A stretch of DNA of 64,000 nt from DATARN01 sp036264135 (GCA_036264135.1 DATARN010000171.1:1-64000), one strand, 5' to 3'; counted from the stretch's first letter, positions 51,575 through 60,610 are shown. Numbers and translations are program-made. Notes: generated from the sequence alone by a model not told the origin.

Positions 51575-52549
51575 CTAGCTGCGGGCCTTCAGCGCCTCGA
51601 CCAGCTTGGGCAGGACCTTCTGGACGTCGCCCACGATGCCGAGGTCGGCAATGGAGAAGATGGGCGCCTCGGCATCCTTGTTGATGGCGATGATGTGCTT
51701 GGCCCCTTTCATCCCCACCATGTGCTGGGTCGCCCCGGAGATCCCCGCCGCCAGGTACACCGTCGGCTTGACGGTCTTGCCGGTCTGGCCGACCTGGTAG
51801 GCGTAGGGCACCCAGCCGGCGTCGACGATCGCCCGGGACGCCCCGGGGGCGCCGTGCAGCAGTCTGGCCAGTTCCTCGATGAGTTGGTAACGGCCCGCCT
51901 CGCCCAGGCCCCGCCCACCGGAGACGACGACCGCCGCCTCGTCCAGCTTGGGTCCGGTTCGCTCCTCGACGTGACGCTCGGTGATGGTCGCGGTGTCGGC
52001 GGCGCCCAGCTCACCGGGCGTGACCGCGATCACCTCGGGCGTCGTCGCCTCATCGGCCTCCTCGGCGGCGAACGACTTGGACCGGACCACGAAGATCGCC
52101 GGGGCGGGTCCAGTGAAGCGGGCGTTCAGGATCTCGGTGCCGCCGAAGATGGCGTGCTCGGAAACGAGCGCACCGTCGTCGGCGACCAGGTCGACCACGT
52201 TGGTCAGCACCGACCGGTCGAGCCGGGCGGAGAGGCGACCGGCGATGTCGCGCCCGTCATAGGTGGTGGGAATGAGGATGGCATCGGGCGCCCCGTCGCT
52301 CTGAACCAGGGCGGCGATGGCTGCGGCCACGGGCACGCCCGGCAACTTCCCTCCCAGTTCGCCGGCGTGATACACCCGGCGGGCGCCGTACGCCCCGAGC
52401 GGCGCCGCGACCGATTGCGGATCGTCGCCCCAGGTGACGGCCTCGACGGTGTCGGCCAGTTGCCGGGCCTTGGTGAGGAGTTCGAGGCTGGCGGCCAACG
52501 GCGCCCCGGCGAAGAACTCGGCGACGACCAGGATCCTGTTCAGCGCCAT
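51575..52549 (-). CDS. etfA: electron transfer flavoprotein alpha subunit
   Basis: The 324-residue subunit has an N-terminal adenine-nucleotide alpha-hydrolase-like domain and a C-terminal FAD domain with SGGRGLGEAGRYQLIEEL, GQTGKTVKPTVYLAAGISG and INKDAEAPIFSIADLGIVGD. It takes electrons from acyl-CoA-type dehydrogenases. ATG at 52549 overlaps the etfB stop (TGATG). Confidence 0.96.
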   Translation of the reverse strand: MALNRILVVAEFFAGAPLAASLELLTKARQLADTVEAVTWGDDPQSVAAPLGAYGARRVYHAGELGGKLPGVPVAAAIAALVQSDGAPDAILIPTTYDGRDIAGRLSARLDRSVLTNVVDLVADDGALVSEHAIFGGTEILNARFTGPAPAIFVVRSKSFAAEEADEATTPEVIAVTPGELGAADTATITERHVEERTGPKLDEAAVVVSGGRGLGEAGRYQLIEELARLLHGAPGASRAIVDAGWVPYAYQVGQTGKTVKPTVYLAAGISGATQHMVGMKGAKHIIAINKDAEAPIFSIADLGIVGDVQKVLPKLVEALKARS

Positions 52550-53328
52550 CAGATCACCTTCAGCTGCTCGAGGAAGGCCACGATCCGCTCGGCACCGTCG
52601 CCCTCGTCCACCACGACCTCGCCCCCCTTGCGGGCCTCGGCGGGCGCCACGGACACGATCTCCTGGCCGGCGCCGGCCCAGCCGACCTGGTCGGCGGGCA
52701 CGTCGAGGTCGCCCACCTTGAGCTGGTCGATGGGCTTCGACTTGGCGGCCATGATGCCCTTGAACGACGGGTAGCGGGGCTCCACCACGCCGGCGGTCAC
52801 GGTGACCACCGCGGGCAGCGGGCACTCGACCTCGTCGTAGCCCGCCTCGGTCTGGCGGTCGACCAGGACCCGGCCGTTCTCGGTGCGGACGCGCTTGGCG
52901 AAGGTGATGGACGGCAGCCCCAGGAGTTCCGCCACCTGGACGGGAAGCGTGCCGGTGTAGCCGTCGGTCGACTCGGTGGCCGCCAGGATGAGATCGGCGC
53001 CCACCCGGCCCAGCGCCTTGGCCAGCACCTTGGCCGTCCCGAGGGCGTCGGCGCCCTGGAGGGTGTCGTCGGTGATCAGAATGGCCTTGGCCGCGCCCAT
53101 GGCCAGGGCGGTGCGCAGCCCGCTGACCTCGGCGTGGGGCGCCATCGACACCAGCGTCACCTCGCCCCCGCCCGCCTGGTCGACCAGCTGAAGGGCCATC
53201 TCCACCCCGTACTCGTCGGAGGGGTCCAGGACCAGTTTGCCGGTCCGGTCCAACGTGTGGCTGGTCGGATCCAGCTTGCCGGGGCTGGCGGGATCGGGAA
53301 TCTGTTTGACGCACACCGCGATGTTCAT
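52549..53328 (-). CDS. etfB: electron transfer flavoprotein beta subunit
   Basis: ATG at 53328 (MNIAVCVKQIPDP) gives 259 residues; GTG at 53337 is an alternative start. ATESTDGYTGTLPVQVAELLG and the nucleotide-binding EVTLVSMAPHAEVSGLRTALAMG match the AMP-binding beta subunit. It forms a heterodimer with EtfA. A candidate promoter lies at 53398-53425. Confidence 0.95.
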   Translation of the reverse strand: MNIAVCVKQIPDPASPGKLDPTSHTLDRTGKLVLDPSDEYGVEMALQLVDQAGGGEVTLVSMAPHAEVSGLRTALAMGAAKAILITDDTLQGADALGTAKVLAKALGRVGADLILAATESTDGYTGTLPVQVAELLGLPSITFAKRVRTENGRVLVDRQTEAGYDEVECPLPAVVTVTAGVVEPRYPSFKGIMAAKSKPIDQLKVGDLDVPADQVGWAGAGQEIVSVAPAEARKGGEVVVDEGDGAERIVAFLEQLKVI

Positions 53329-53397
53329 GCCGCTCACTTTGGCTCTCTTGGGTCGTCGTTTTCGGGGCCGTGCTGCCGGCCGGCGACGTCTCTGCGG

Positions 53398-53425
53398 ATA
53401 CTACCCGTCAGTAACTTATCGGCAA
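53398..53425 (-). promoter_or_regulatory. candidate promoter of etfBA
   Basis: Minus-strand TTGCCG (53420-53425) and TAGTAT (53398-53403) are separated by 16 bases in the 167-base gap between etfB and the divergent anti-sigma gene. The start codon of etfB is about 70 bases further on. This is a motif match only. Confidence 0.4.
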
Positions 53426-53495
53426 ACGGGGACCTGGCGGCCCGACGCCGTAGCGGGGCGGTAGCCAGGCGATACGCGATGGTAGGTTGCCACGG

Positions 53496-53921
53496 GTGAC
53501 GGCGCCCGACGAAGTGAGATTGGCCGTTCCCGCCATGCCGGAGTTCCTCCGATTTGTGCGGGTTACCGCCGCCGGACTCGGCAGCCGCCTCGGGTTCAGC
53601 TATGACCAGGTGGAGGATCTGCGCCTGGCGATCGACGAACTGTGCTTCACCCTGACGGGAGCGAGCGGGCGGCCGGGGATGGTAAAGGTCCGATTCCTGG
53701 TGAACCTGGACTCGCTGGAAGTGCTGGCCGAGGGCTCGTTCGAGGACGGCCGGGACACGCCCCCCACCTCGGAATGGTCGAAGGTGATCCTGGCGGCGTT
53801 GGTGGACGATTACGAGTTGACATCGGGGGCCCATGGTCCCAAGTTCCGGCTGGTCAAGCGACGCACCCCTGCCGGCGGCGAAGGCGACGGGGCGTCGGTC
53901 GCCCCGTCGGGCACTGCATGA
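53496..53921 (+). CDS. RsbW-type anti-sigma factor (HATPase)
   Basis: GTG at 53496, with GGTAGG 9 bases upstream, gives 141 residues. LAVPAMPEFLRFVRVTAAGL and GFSYDQVEDLRLAIDELCFTL form the N-box region of the GHKL fold. The G1 and G2 boxes at the end are weak (SGAHGPKFRLVKR). In such pairs the anti-sigma factor holds the sigma factor encoded next to it. Its stop overlaps the sigma start (ATGA). Confidence 0.88.
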   Translation: MTAPDEVRLAVPAMPEFLRFVRVTAAGLGSRLGFSYDQVEDLRLAIDELCFTLTGASGRPGMVKVRFLVNLDSLEVLAEGSFEDGRDTPPTSEWSKVILAALVDDYELTSGAHGPKFRLVKRRTPAGGEGDGASVAPSGTA

Positions 53922-54673
53922 CCACCGATCCAGTTCAGCGCGAGGAGCTTCGGGTCAAGTTCGTCCAGTTTGCCGTCTCGCACGACCGCGCCCTCCGCGA
54001 CGAACTGGTCGGCGCCCACATCGGGCTGGCCGAGTACCTGGCCCGGCGCTTCGCCAACCGGGGCGAGCCGCTCGACGACCTGATCCAGGTCGCCTCGATG
54101 GGGTTGGTGAAGGCGGTGGACCGCTTCGACCCCGAGCGGGGCGTGGAGTTCTCCACCTACGCCACCCATACCATCGTGGGCGAGCTGAAGCGTCATTTCC
54201 GTGACAAGGGCTGGGCGGTGCGGGCCCCCCGGCGCATGCAGGAGCTCTATCTCCGCCTCACCAAGGTGATCGGCGTCCTCGGCCAGACGCTCGGCCACTC
54301 GCCGACCATCGCCGAGTTGGCCGCCGAGGTCCAGGTCTCCGAGGAAGAGGTGCTGGAGGCGCTGGAAGCGGGCCAGGCGTACCGGTTCGCCTCACTGGAC
54401 GCCCCGAGCGGGGAGGCGGAGTCGCCCTCCTACGCCACCTACCTGGGCGACGACGACCCGGGGATGGCCGACGCCGAGCGACGGGCCCTGCTGGCCCCGC
54501 TGCTCCAGCGGCTGGCGCCGCGCGAGCAGCTGATCGTCCACCTGCGGTTCTTCCAGGGCATGACCCAGTCGGAGATCGCCAACCACCTCGGCATCAGCCA
54601 GATGCATGTGTCCCGCCTGCTGGCCAAGAGCCTCGGCCACCTCCGGGCGGCGGCGTCCGACGATGAGCCCTGA
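53918..54673 (+). CDS. SigF/SigB-group RNA polymerase sigma factor
   Basis: The 251-residue sigma-70 protein has region 2 (LAEYLARRFANRGEPLDDLIQVASMGLVKA and FSTYATHTIVGELKRHFRDK), region 3 with GHSPTIAELAAEV, and region 4 with LAPREQLIVHLRFFQGMTQSEIA and SQMHVSRLLAKSL. This is the stress/sporulation SigB-SigF-SigG group. It is encoded directly after its presumed RsbW-like antagonist. No RsbV anti-anti-sigma gene is adjacent. Confidence 0.93.
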   Translation: MTTDPVQREELRVKFVQFAVSHDRALRDELVGAHIGLAEYLARRFANRGEPLDDLIQVASMGLVKAVDRFDPERGVEFSTYATHTIVGELKRHFRDKGWAVRAPRRMQELYLRLTKVIGVLGQTLGHSPTIAELAAEVQVSEEEVLEALEAGQAYRFASLDAPSGEAESPSYATYLGDDDPGMADAERRALLAPLLQRLAPREQLIVHLRFFQGMTQSEIANHLGISQMHVSRLLAKSLGHLRAAASDDEP

Positions 54674-54707
54674 ACCGCTCCCCCGCCGCTGAGTCGGGGG
54701 CGCTCGG

Positions 54708-55664
54708 GTGCGGCTCCTCCTGCTGGTCAACGTCGCGGCGTCATCGGTGACGCCACGGATAAAGGTGCAGGTGCAGGAGGCCCTCTCCGCCTCGCATTCC
54801 GTCACCGTGGTCGAAACCAGCCGGCGGGGCCACGCCTCCCGCCTGGCCAAGGGCGCGGTGGCCGACGGGTACGACGTTGTCGTCGTGCTCGGGGGCGACG
54901 GCACCCTGAACGAGGCGGCCAACGGCCTGGCCGGCTCGGCCACCGCCCTCGCCGTGCTGCCCGGGGGCTCGACCAACGTCTTCGCCCGCACCATCGGGTT
55001 CACCAATCACCCGGTCAAGGCGGCCGGCGAGCTGGTGGTGGCGCTACGAGAACCGGCCCGGACCATCCGGCGCATCGGGCTCGGCCAGGCCAACGGCCGC
55101 TACTTCGTGTTCCACGCCGGCCTCGGCTTCGACGCCGCGGTGGTCGAGCAGGTCGAGCGGCGCGGCTCGCTGAAGCGCGTCGCCGGGCACCCGCTCTTCC
55201 TGTACGCCGCCGTCGACACCTGGATGCGCCACTACGACCGCCACCGGCCCCATTTCGACATCCGCGTCACGTCCGGGTCGGGGCCGCCGTCGGGGCCGGC
55301 GCCGGTGATCCGGGATGTGTACTTCGCCATCTGCTTGAAAACCAACCCGTACACCTTCCTCGGCGAGTTCCCGATCAAGGTGGCGCCCGACGCCGGCCTC
55401 GAGCGGGCCTTCACCATCGTCGCCTTCCAGACGCTGTCTCTGCCGGTCGTGATGGGCGTGCTCGGGGCCGCCATGGCGGGGCGAGGCGGGGCCAGACTGG
55501 CCAAAGACGGCAAGGTCGCCTACCTGAGCGACGTCACCGCCCTGTCGATCAGTGGCCACGGTGCCTTCCCGTTCCAGCTGGACGGCGACTTCCTGGGCGA
55601 GATCGACCAGCTGGATCTGTGTTACCAGCCCGACCTTCTCAACCTCGTCGTGCCGCCCGCCTGA
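54708..55664 (+). CDS. diacylglycerol/lipid kinase (DgkB/YegS family)
   Basis: GTG at 54708 gives 318 residues. VVVVLGGDGTLNEAANGLAG is the GGDGT ATP-binding motif, LPGGSTNVFARTIG the second signature, and FHAGLGFDAAVVEQVE the third. The enzyme phosphorylates diacylglycerol or a related lipid at the membrane. The C-terminal domain ends with FQLDGDFLG, typical of the fold. Convergent with the GDPD gene, 65 bases apart. Confidence 0.92.
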   Translation: MRLLLLVNVAASSVTPRIKVQVQEALSASHSVTVVETSRRGHASRLAKGAVADGYDVVVVLGGDGTLNEAANGLAGSATALAVLPGGSTNVFARTIGFTNHPVKAAGELVVALREPARTIRRIGLGQANGRYFVFHAGLGFDAAVVEQVERRGSLKRVAGHPLFLYAAVDTWMRHYDRHRPHFDIRVTSGSGPPSGPAPVIRDVYFAICLKTNPYTFLGEFPIKVAPDAGLERAFTIVAFQTLSLPVVMGVLGAAMAGRGGARLAKDGKVAYLSDVTALSISGHGAFPFQLDGDFLGEIDQLDLCYQPDLLNLVVPPA

Positions 55665-55729
55665 GCAGCGGACCAACCCCGGCCGCCTCCGGACCTCGCG
55701 GGCGGTCACCTCGCGGCCACCGCCGGCGG

Positions 55730-56416
55730 TCACATCCGGGACAGCGCCGCCCGGGCGACGTCGGGCACGTTGGTGATGATGGCGTCGACGCCGGCGGCGA
55801 CGAGCAGGCGGATCCGCTCCGGGTCGTCAACGGTCCAGGTGGTCACGTCGACCCCGGCGGCGTGGGCGGCAGTGACGAGCGCCGGCGTCACCGCCTCGTG
55901 GTGAGGATGCAGCGCTCGGTGGCCACGGGCGACGACCGTTTCCAGGGCGTTCGACTGGTCGTACCAGCTCGGCGTCAGCCACCCGGTCACCAGCGCCGGC
56001 TCGACGGCGAGAGCGGCGTCGAGGGCCGAGAGGTCGAAGGACGAGACGACGACCCGACCGGCAATCCCGCGGTCGGCGACGAACCGGGCAACCAGGCGAC
56101 CAAGGCCGTAGGTCGGGTCGTAGTCGGCCTCGCCCGGGAGTGCCTTCACCTCGATGTTGACGACCAGATCACCGCAGGCGTCGAGGGCGGCGTCGAGCTG
56201 CGGGACCGACGGCGGCAGCTCGGACAGGCGCAGCGAAACGATCGGGCCCCGGCCGGGCAGGTCGGCGTCGTGGTGCACGACCAAGACACCGTCGGCCGTA
56301 CGGCGGACGTCCAGTTCGACGCCATCGGCACCCACGCGGTGCGCCTGGCGGAACGACTCGACGGTGTTCTCCGGCGCCGCCCGAGAGGCCCCCCGATGGG
56401 CGAGGATCATCACCAC
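55730..56416 (-). CDS. glycerophosphodiester phosphodiesterase
   Basis: The 228-residue TIM-barrel protein has AHRGASRAAPENTVESFRQA, the catalytic ELDVRRTADGVLVVHHD and a substrate Glu/Lys in NIEVKALPGE. It splits glycerophosphodiesters to glycerol-3-phosphate and an alcohol. No signal peptide is seen, so it is cytosolic. ATG at 56416 starts MVMILAHRG. Confidence 0.93.
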   Translation of the reverse strand: MVMILAHRGASRAAPENTVESFRQAHRVGADGVELDVRRTADGVLVVHHDADLPGRGPIVSLRLSELPPSVPQLDAALDACGDLVVNIEVKALPGEADYDPTYGLGRLVARFVADRGIAGRVVVSSFDLSALDAALAVEPALVTGWLTPSWYDQSNALETVVARGHRALHPHHEAVTPALVTAAHAAGVDVTTWTVDDPERIRLLVAAGVDAIITNVPDVARAALSRM

Positions 56417-56452
56417 GCCGGAAATTTTCCCAGGTTTTTCCCAATTATCCCA

Positions 56453-56482
56453 TTGCGTTCCCCGAAGTGCCCGACTTACACT
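56453..56482 (+). promoter_or_regulatory. candidate whiB promoter
   Basis: TTGCGT (56453-56458) and TACACT (56477-56482) are 18 bases apart in the 156-base gap between the GDPD and whiB genes. A second weak pair, TTGTGA (56522) and TACCTA (56545), is possible. A GTGAA-N4-TTCAC inverted repeat at 56524-56537 lies between the first pair and the gene. Confidence 0.45.
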
Positions 56483-56572
56483 TCCCTTGCACCGGGAGGG
56501 CCAAATCTTAACGGACCACCCTTGTGAACGTTTTCACATTCTCGTACCTACCTTTTGTCCGTTGGAGGCGAA

Positions 56573-56863
56573 GTGGCCCTAACCTGGAGCCGCTCCATCG
56601 AGTGGGATTTGGAAGACTGGCGGTGCCGGGCGGCCTGCCGGGACACAGACCCAGACCTCTTCTTTCCGGTGGGCACGACCGGGCCGGCGATCGAACAGAT
56701 CGACTCGGCGAAGGCGGTGTGTCAGCAGTGCGAAGCCCAGCTGGCGTGCCTGGAGTTCGCCCTGGCCACCAACCAGGAATCCGGCATCTGGGGCGGCACC
56801 TCGGAAGAGGAGCGCCGCAAGCTGCGTAAGGCCTGGCTGGCTCGCCAGCGCCGCGCCTGCTGA
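56573..56863 (+). CDS. WhiB1-type iron-sulfur transcription factor
   Basis: GTG at 56573 (GGAGG at 56564-56568) gives 96 residues. C22, C50, C53 and C59 have the same spacing (28, 3, 6) as the 4Fe-4S ligands of mycobacterial WhiB1. GIWGGTSEEER is the beta-turn motif, followed by the basic tail RRKLRKAWLARQRR that binds DNA. WhiB1 binds the housekeeping sigma factor and responds to nitric oxide. It is convergent with the PdtaS-like kinase gene, as whiB1 and pdtaS are in M. tuberculosis. Confidence 0.92.
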   Translation: MALTWSRSIEWDLEDWRCRAACRDTDPDLFFPVGTTGPAIEQIDSAKAVCQQCEAQLACLEFALATNQESGIWGGTSEEERRKLRKAWLARQRRAC

Positions 56864-56874
56864 TCTCCCCGCCG

Positions 56875-58377
56875 CTACGGGTATCCGGGCCGGTCCTCGT
56901 CCTCGTCGCCGGGGGCCAGCGTCGGGACGGTGACGTTCACCGTGGTCCCGCCGTCGGTGAGCATCTCGATGCGCCCGCCGAGCTGGGTCCGCACCAGATC
57001 GCGCACGATCGACAGACCGAGGCTGGTGGTGCTCTCGATCGAGAAGCCGGGGGGCAATCCCCGGCCGTTGTCGCGCACCTGCACCAGTAGCTGGCCGTCG
57101 TCTCGCCGCAACGACACGTGGACCCGTAGCTGATCACTGCCCGAGCGGGCGGCGCCGAGCGCCGAGACCCCGGGAAAGGCGTGCTCGGCGGCATTCTGCA
57201 GCAGCTCGGTCAGGATGACTGCCAGCGGGGTGGCGACCGACGCCGGCAACTCGCCTGCCTCCCCGTCGTGGCCGATACGGAAGTGGGCTTCGGGCGCCAT
57301 GAAATCCTCGGCCATCCGCAGGAGCGACGGCACGATGTCGTCGAAGTCGACCTGGTCCGAGGCATCGCGGGACAGGATCTCGTGGACCAGGGCGATGGTG
57401 CGCACCCGACGCTCGGACTCCTCCAGGGCGCTCTTGGCCTCGCCATCGGGCAACCGCCGAGCCTGGAGGCGCAGCAGCGACGAGATGGTCTGCAGGTTGT
57501 TCTTGACCCGGTGGTGGACCTCACGGATGGCCGCGTCCTTCGATAGCAGCAATCGGTCCATGCGCCGCACGTCGGAGACGTCCCGCATGAGGACCAGCGC
57601 CCCGGTCACCTTGCCGTTCTCCAGCAACGGCATGCACCGGGTCACGACGGTGACATCGGGTCGGCCCTCCACCTCCTGGGTGACTGGGAGGGCGGTGGCG
57701 AACGCCTGGTCCACGGCCGTCTCGTCGATGCCGACCTCGTCGAGTCGCATGCCCTCCAGGCCCGAGTACATCCCCATGCGGTGCAAGGCGTTCACCGCGT
57801 TCGGTGAGGCGTACTCCACCCGTCCGGTGGAGTCGAGGAGCAGGACGCCGTCGCCCACCCGCAGCTCGCTGCGGACCGCCTCCTCGATGGGGTAGGGGAA
57901 CTCGCCGGAGACGATCATGCGGGCGAAGCGGTCGAAGACCTCGACGTAGACCCGCTCCAGTTCGCCCGGCCGCCGGCCCACCGACAGCGCCGACTCGCGG
58001 GTCATGACGGCCACGACCTCCTCCTGCCAACGCACGGGGATGGAGACCAGCCGGCCCCGCTCGTTGCGGCTGGGGATGCCGACCTCGCCCTCCACGATGC
58101 TGGCCAGCCGCCAGCAGCGCGAGACGAGCGGCCGCTCGACCTCGTCGATCACGTGGCCCACCAGGTCCTCGCGGTGGAGGGTCTGGCTGGTCGTGGGCCG
58201 CACCTGGCCGAGGACGATGAACCGGTCGGCGCTGCTGGAAACCGGTACAAACAGGAGCAGGTCGGCGAAGCACAGGTCCGACAACATCCCCCACGAGGCG
58301 ACCAGCCGCTGCAGGTGGGACAGGGTGGGACCATCGAGGTCGGTGTAATCTCGGGCCAGCTCGGCCATGGTCGCCAT
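56875..58377 (-). CDS. PdtaS-like cytosolic sensor histidine kinase
   Basis: The 500-residue protein has an N-terminal GAF-like domain (about 1-150), a PAS domain (about 170-285), a HisKA_2 dimerisation region with the phospho-His in IREVHHRVKNNLQTISSLLRLQ, and an HATPase domain with LTELLQNAAEHAF and RDNGRGLPPGF. No membrane helix is present. In M. tuberculosis PdtaS phosphorylates the antiterminator PdtaR; a PdtaR gene is not seen in this window. The single-domain regulator at 23052 is not that protein because it lacks an ANTAR domain. Confidence 0.92.
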   Translation of the reverse strand: MATMAELARDYTDLDGPTLSHLQRLVASWGMLSDLCFADLLLFVPVSSSADRFIVLGQVRPTTSQTLHREDLVGHVIDEVERPLVSRCWRLASIVEGEVGIPSRNERGRLVSIPVRWQEEVVAVMTRESALSVGRRPGELERVYVEVFDRFARMIVSGEFPYPIEEAVRSELRVGDGVLLLDSTGRVEYASPNAVNALHRMGMYSGLEGMRLDEVGIDETAVDQAFATALPVTQEVEGRPDVTVVTRCMPLLENGKVTGALVLMRDVSDVRRMDRLLLSKDAAIREVHHRVKNNLQTISSLLRLQARRLPDGEAKSALEESERRVRTIALVHEILSRDASDQVDFDDIVPSLLRMAEDFMAPEAHFRIGHDGEAGELPASVATPLAVILTELLQNAAEHAFPGVSALGAARSGSDQLRVHVSLRRDDGQLLVQVRDNGRGLPPGFSIESTTSLGLSIVRDLVRTQLGGRIEMLTDGGTTVNVTVPTLAPGDEDEDRPGYP

Positions 58378-58429
58378 GACGGTCCCCTCGTTCTCTGCGT
58401 CTACTGGTCACCGGGGCGGGGCGCCCCCG

Positions 58430-59611
58430 TCAGGTCCAGAACTTCTCGCCCAATCGAAGCAGACCGCCGAGGTCGTAGATGTCGGTATCGAACGAGGGCA
58501 CGGCGGCGACCACCGACGGCGCCGCCGACAGCTCGGCCCGCTGGGCCGCCTCGCGCTGGGCCACCACCGCGAAGTTGGCGAAGCTCTCCCCCACCTCCGT
58601 CAGGACCCGCTCCACGTGGGGCGCCTCCAACGCCCCGTCGGTCACCGCCGCCACCTTGGCCGCCAGCTCCGGCGCCCGCTCGACGAGCGCCGCCGCCCGC
58701 CGCCCGGCGGGGTCGGAGTTGAAGTAGGAGGGCAGCACCTTGTTCAACACCAACGCATCGAGGTGGAACCGCTTGCTGTTGAGCACGTTGATGAAGAACT
58801 CCGCCTCGTGCGCCGGCGCCGCCTCCAACGTGCTCACGACCACAAACGTGGTCCGGCTGTCGCGCAGCAGGCGCGACACCGCCCGGGAACGCTCGACGAA
58901 GCCGTCGTACATCGTCTGGAACAGGATGAAGAACTCGGCGATGTCCTGCAGGAACTGTGAGCCGAGGATGCGGTCGGCCACCTGGTAGAAGGGCCGGGAG
59001 GCCACGTTCACCAGCCGCGAGCGGTAGGGCACGATCAGCAGTCGCAGGAAGCGGGACGAAAAGAACTCGGCCATCCGCTCCGGCGCCTCGATGAAGTCGA
59101 GGGCATTGCGAGTCGGCGGGGTGTCCACCACGATCAGGTCGAAATGGCCTTCGGAGTGGAGCTCGTAGAGCCGTTCCATGGCGATGTACTCGTGGCTCTG
59201 CACGAAGCGGCCCGAGATGTTCTGGTAGAGCGGGTTCTCAAGGATTCTCGCCACCGTGGCCTTGTCGGGGGCATGGCGGCGCACCAGGTTGTCCCAGCTC
59301 TGCTTGGTGTCCAGCATGGCCGCCCACAGCTCGCCCCTCGGGTGGGGCTGCCCGGCGGCCCGGAAGGCGGCGGGGGGCACCCGGATCTCGCTGTTGCCGA
59401 ACCCCTTCAAGCCGAGGGCATTGGCGAGCCGTTTGGCCGGGTCAACGGTGAGGACGAGAACCTTGCCGCCCAGCCGGACGGCGGCCATGGCGGCGGCGGC
59501 CGCGGCTGTCGTCGTCTTGCCGACCCCGCCGGAGCCGCAGAAGATGGCGATCTCCTTGGCGGCCAGCAGCGACTCGAACGTCGTGGGTTCGGCGTCAGGG
59601 CGAGGAGGCAC
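58430..59611 (-). CDS. ArsA/Get3-like ATPase, first of a pair
   Basis: GTG at 59611, 10 bases after AGGAGG, is preferred over TTG at 59620; it gives 393 residues. The deviant Walker A is IFCGSGGVGKTTTAAA, Walker B-like VVDTPPTRNALDFIEAP, and VLTVDPAKRLANALGL is switch I. Only one nucleotide site per chain. It resembles Rv3680 (BagB) of M. tuberculosis, which works with Rv3679. The partner gene ends 15 bases upstream. No arsenite genes are nearby; another client is more likely. Confidence 0.88.
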   Translation of the reverse strand: MPPRPDAEPTTFESLLAAKEIAIFCGSGGVGKTTTAAAAAAMAAVRLGGKVLVLTVDPAKRLANALGLKGFGNSEIRVPPAAFRAAGQPHPRGELWAAMLDTKQSWDNLVRRHAPDKATVARILENPLYQNISGRFVQSHEYIAMERLYELHSEGHFDLIVVDTPPTRNALDFIEAPERMAEFFSSRFLRLLIVPYRSRLVNVASRPFYQVADRILGSQFLQDIAEFFILFQTMYDGFVERSRAVSRLLRDSRTTFVVVSTLEAAPAHEAEFFINVLNSKRFHLDALVLNKVLPSYFNSDPAGRRAAALVERAPELAAKVAAVTDGALEAPHVERVLTEVGESFANFAVVAQREAAQRAELSAAPSVVAAVPSFDTDIYDLGGLLRLGEKFWT

Positions 59612-59626
59612 GGTGGGCAACCCTCC

Positions 59627-60583
59627 TCAGAATCCGAGTTCCGCCGAAAGGGCCTCGGCCAGCTGACGGGTCGAGCGCAGCCCGTGGGCCCGGGCGAACA
59701 GGTACGGCAGGTACAGGAGGGGAACCCGTTGATCGATCCCCTCCCGCAGCCGCTCCAAGTGCTCGGTCCTTGTTCGCCGCAGGGTCACCGCCATGCGGGC
59801 GCCCTGCAGCAGCGGCTCGAGCGACCCGCCGACCTCGCCTTCGAGCAGCTCGCGGACGTCGGGCTCCCAGAGCCGGTCGAACACCTCCTCCTCGCGGCGG
59901 CCGAACAGCTCGGGCAGCACCCGGTTGACGATCACCGCCGCCAGGTCGACATTGGTCTCCGCCTGCAGCCGGGCCTGGAGCTCGATGGTCTCGTTGACCG
60001 GCATCTCCTCGGGCGTCGTGACAATGACGACGCCGGTGGTGCGGGCATCGCCCAGGATGTCGAGCATCCAGCCCGTCTGCTGGCGTACCGGCCCGACCTG
60101 GATCAGGCCGTTGATCGCCTGGGGGGCGGCCAGCTGGCCCACGATGTGGCCGGTGGGCGCGGCGTCCACGATCACGATGTCGTAGTGCCGCTCACGAACC
60201 TCCCAGCACAGCTTGCCGACCGTGACGATCTCCTTGACACCGGGGGCGGCGGTCGCGACGAAGTCGAACATGCGGGCCAGCGGCCCGATACGGGCCATGA
60301 GCCCCAACTTCAACTGCAGCGTCAGGTACTGCTTGAGCGACGCTTCGGTGTCCATGGACATGGCCCACAGCCCGGGCTGGATCTGCCGCTCCTCGAAGCG
60401 GGTCGGGCCCGTCTCGAAGAAGTCGGCCAGATTGCCCTTGGCGTCGACCTCGCAGACCAGGGTCCGCTTGCCCCGCTCGGCGGCCAGCGACCCGAGGGCG
60501 GCGGTGACCGCGGTCTTCCCGACCCCGCCCTTGCCGGTGACGAAGACCAGCTTGCGATCCAGCAGGCTCAGCGGAGCCGGCAC
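59627..60583 (-). CDS. ArsA/Get3-like ATPase, second of a pair
   Basis: GTG at 60583 gives 318 residues. VFVTGKGGVGKTAVTAALG is the deviant Walker A, VCEVDAKGNLADFFE the switch I, and IVIVDAAPTGHIVGQLAAP the Walker B region. It is the Rv3679 (BagA)-like partner of the downstream ATPase and probably forms a heterodimer with it, giving the two nucleotide sites of a complete ArsA. Placed just after the DUF3107 gene. Confidence 0.88.
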   Translation of the reverse strand: MPAPLSLLDRKLVFVTGKGGVGKTAVTAALGSLAAERGKRTLVCEVDAKGNLADFFETGPTRFEERQIQPGLWAMSMDTEASLKQYLTLQLKLGLMARIGPLARMFDFVATAAPGVKEIVTVGKLCWEVRERHYDIVIVDAAPTGHIVGQLAAPQAINGLIQVGPVRQQTGWMLDILGDARTTGVVIVTTPEEMPVNETIELQARLQAETNVDLAAVIVNRVLPELFGRREEEVFDRLWEPDVRELLEGEVGGSLEPLLQGARMAVTLRRTRTEHLERLREGIDQRVPLLYLPYLFARAHGLRSTRQLAEALSAELGF

Positions 60584-60610
60584 GGGCGCGGGTGACTCGC
60601 GGCGGGCCCG

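Noticed and set aside
53398..53440. SigB/SigF-type promoter (GTTT and GGGTA) for etfBA
   Set aside because: The two elements are 17 bases apart, wider than the usual spacing, and a vegetative-type pair overlaps them.
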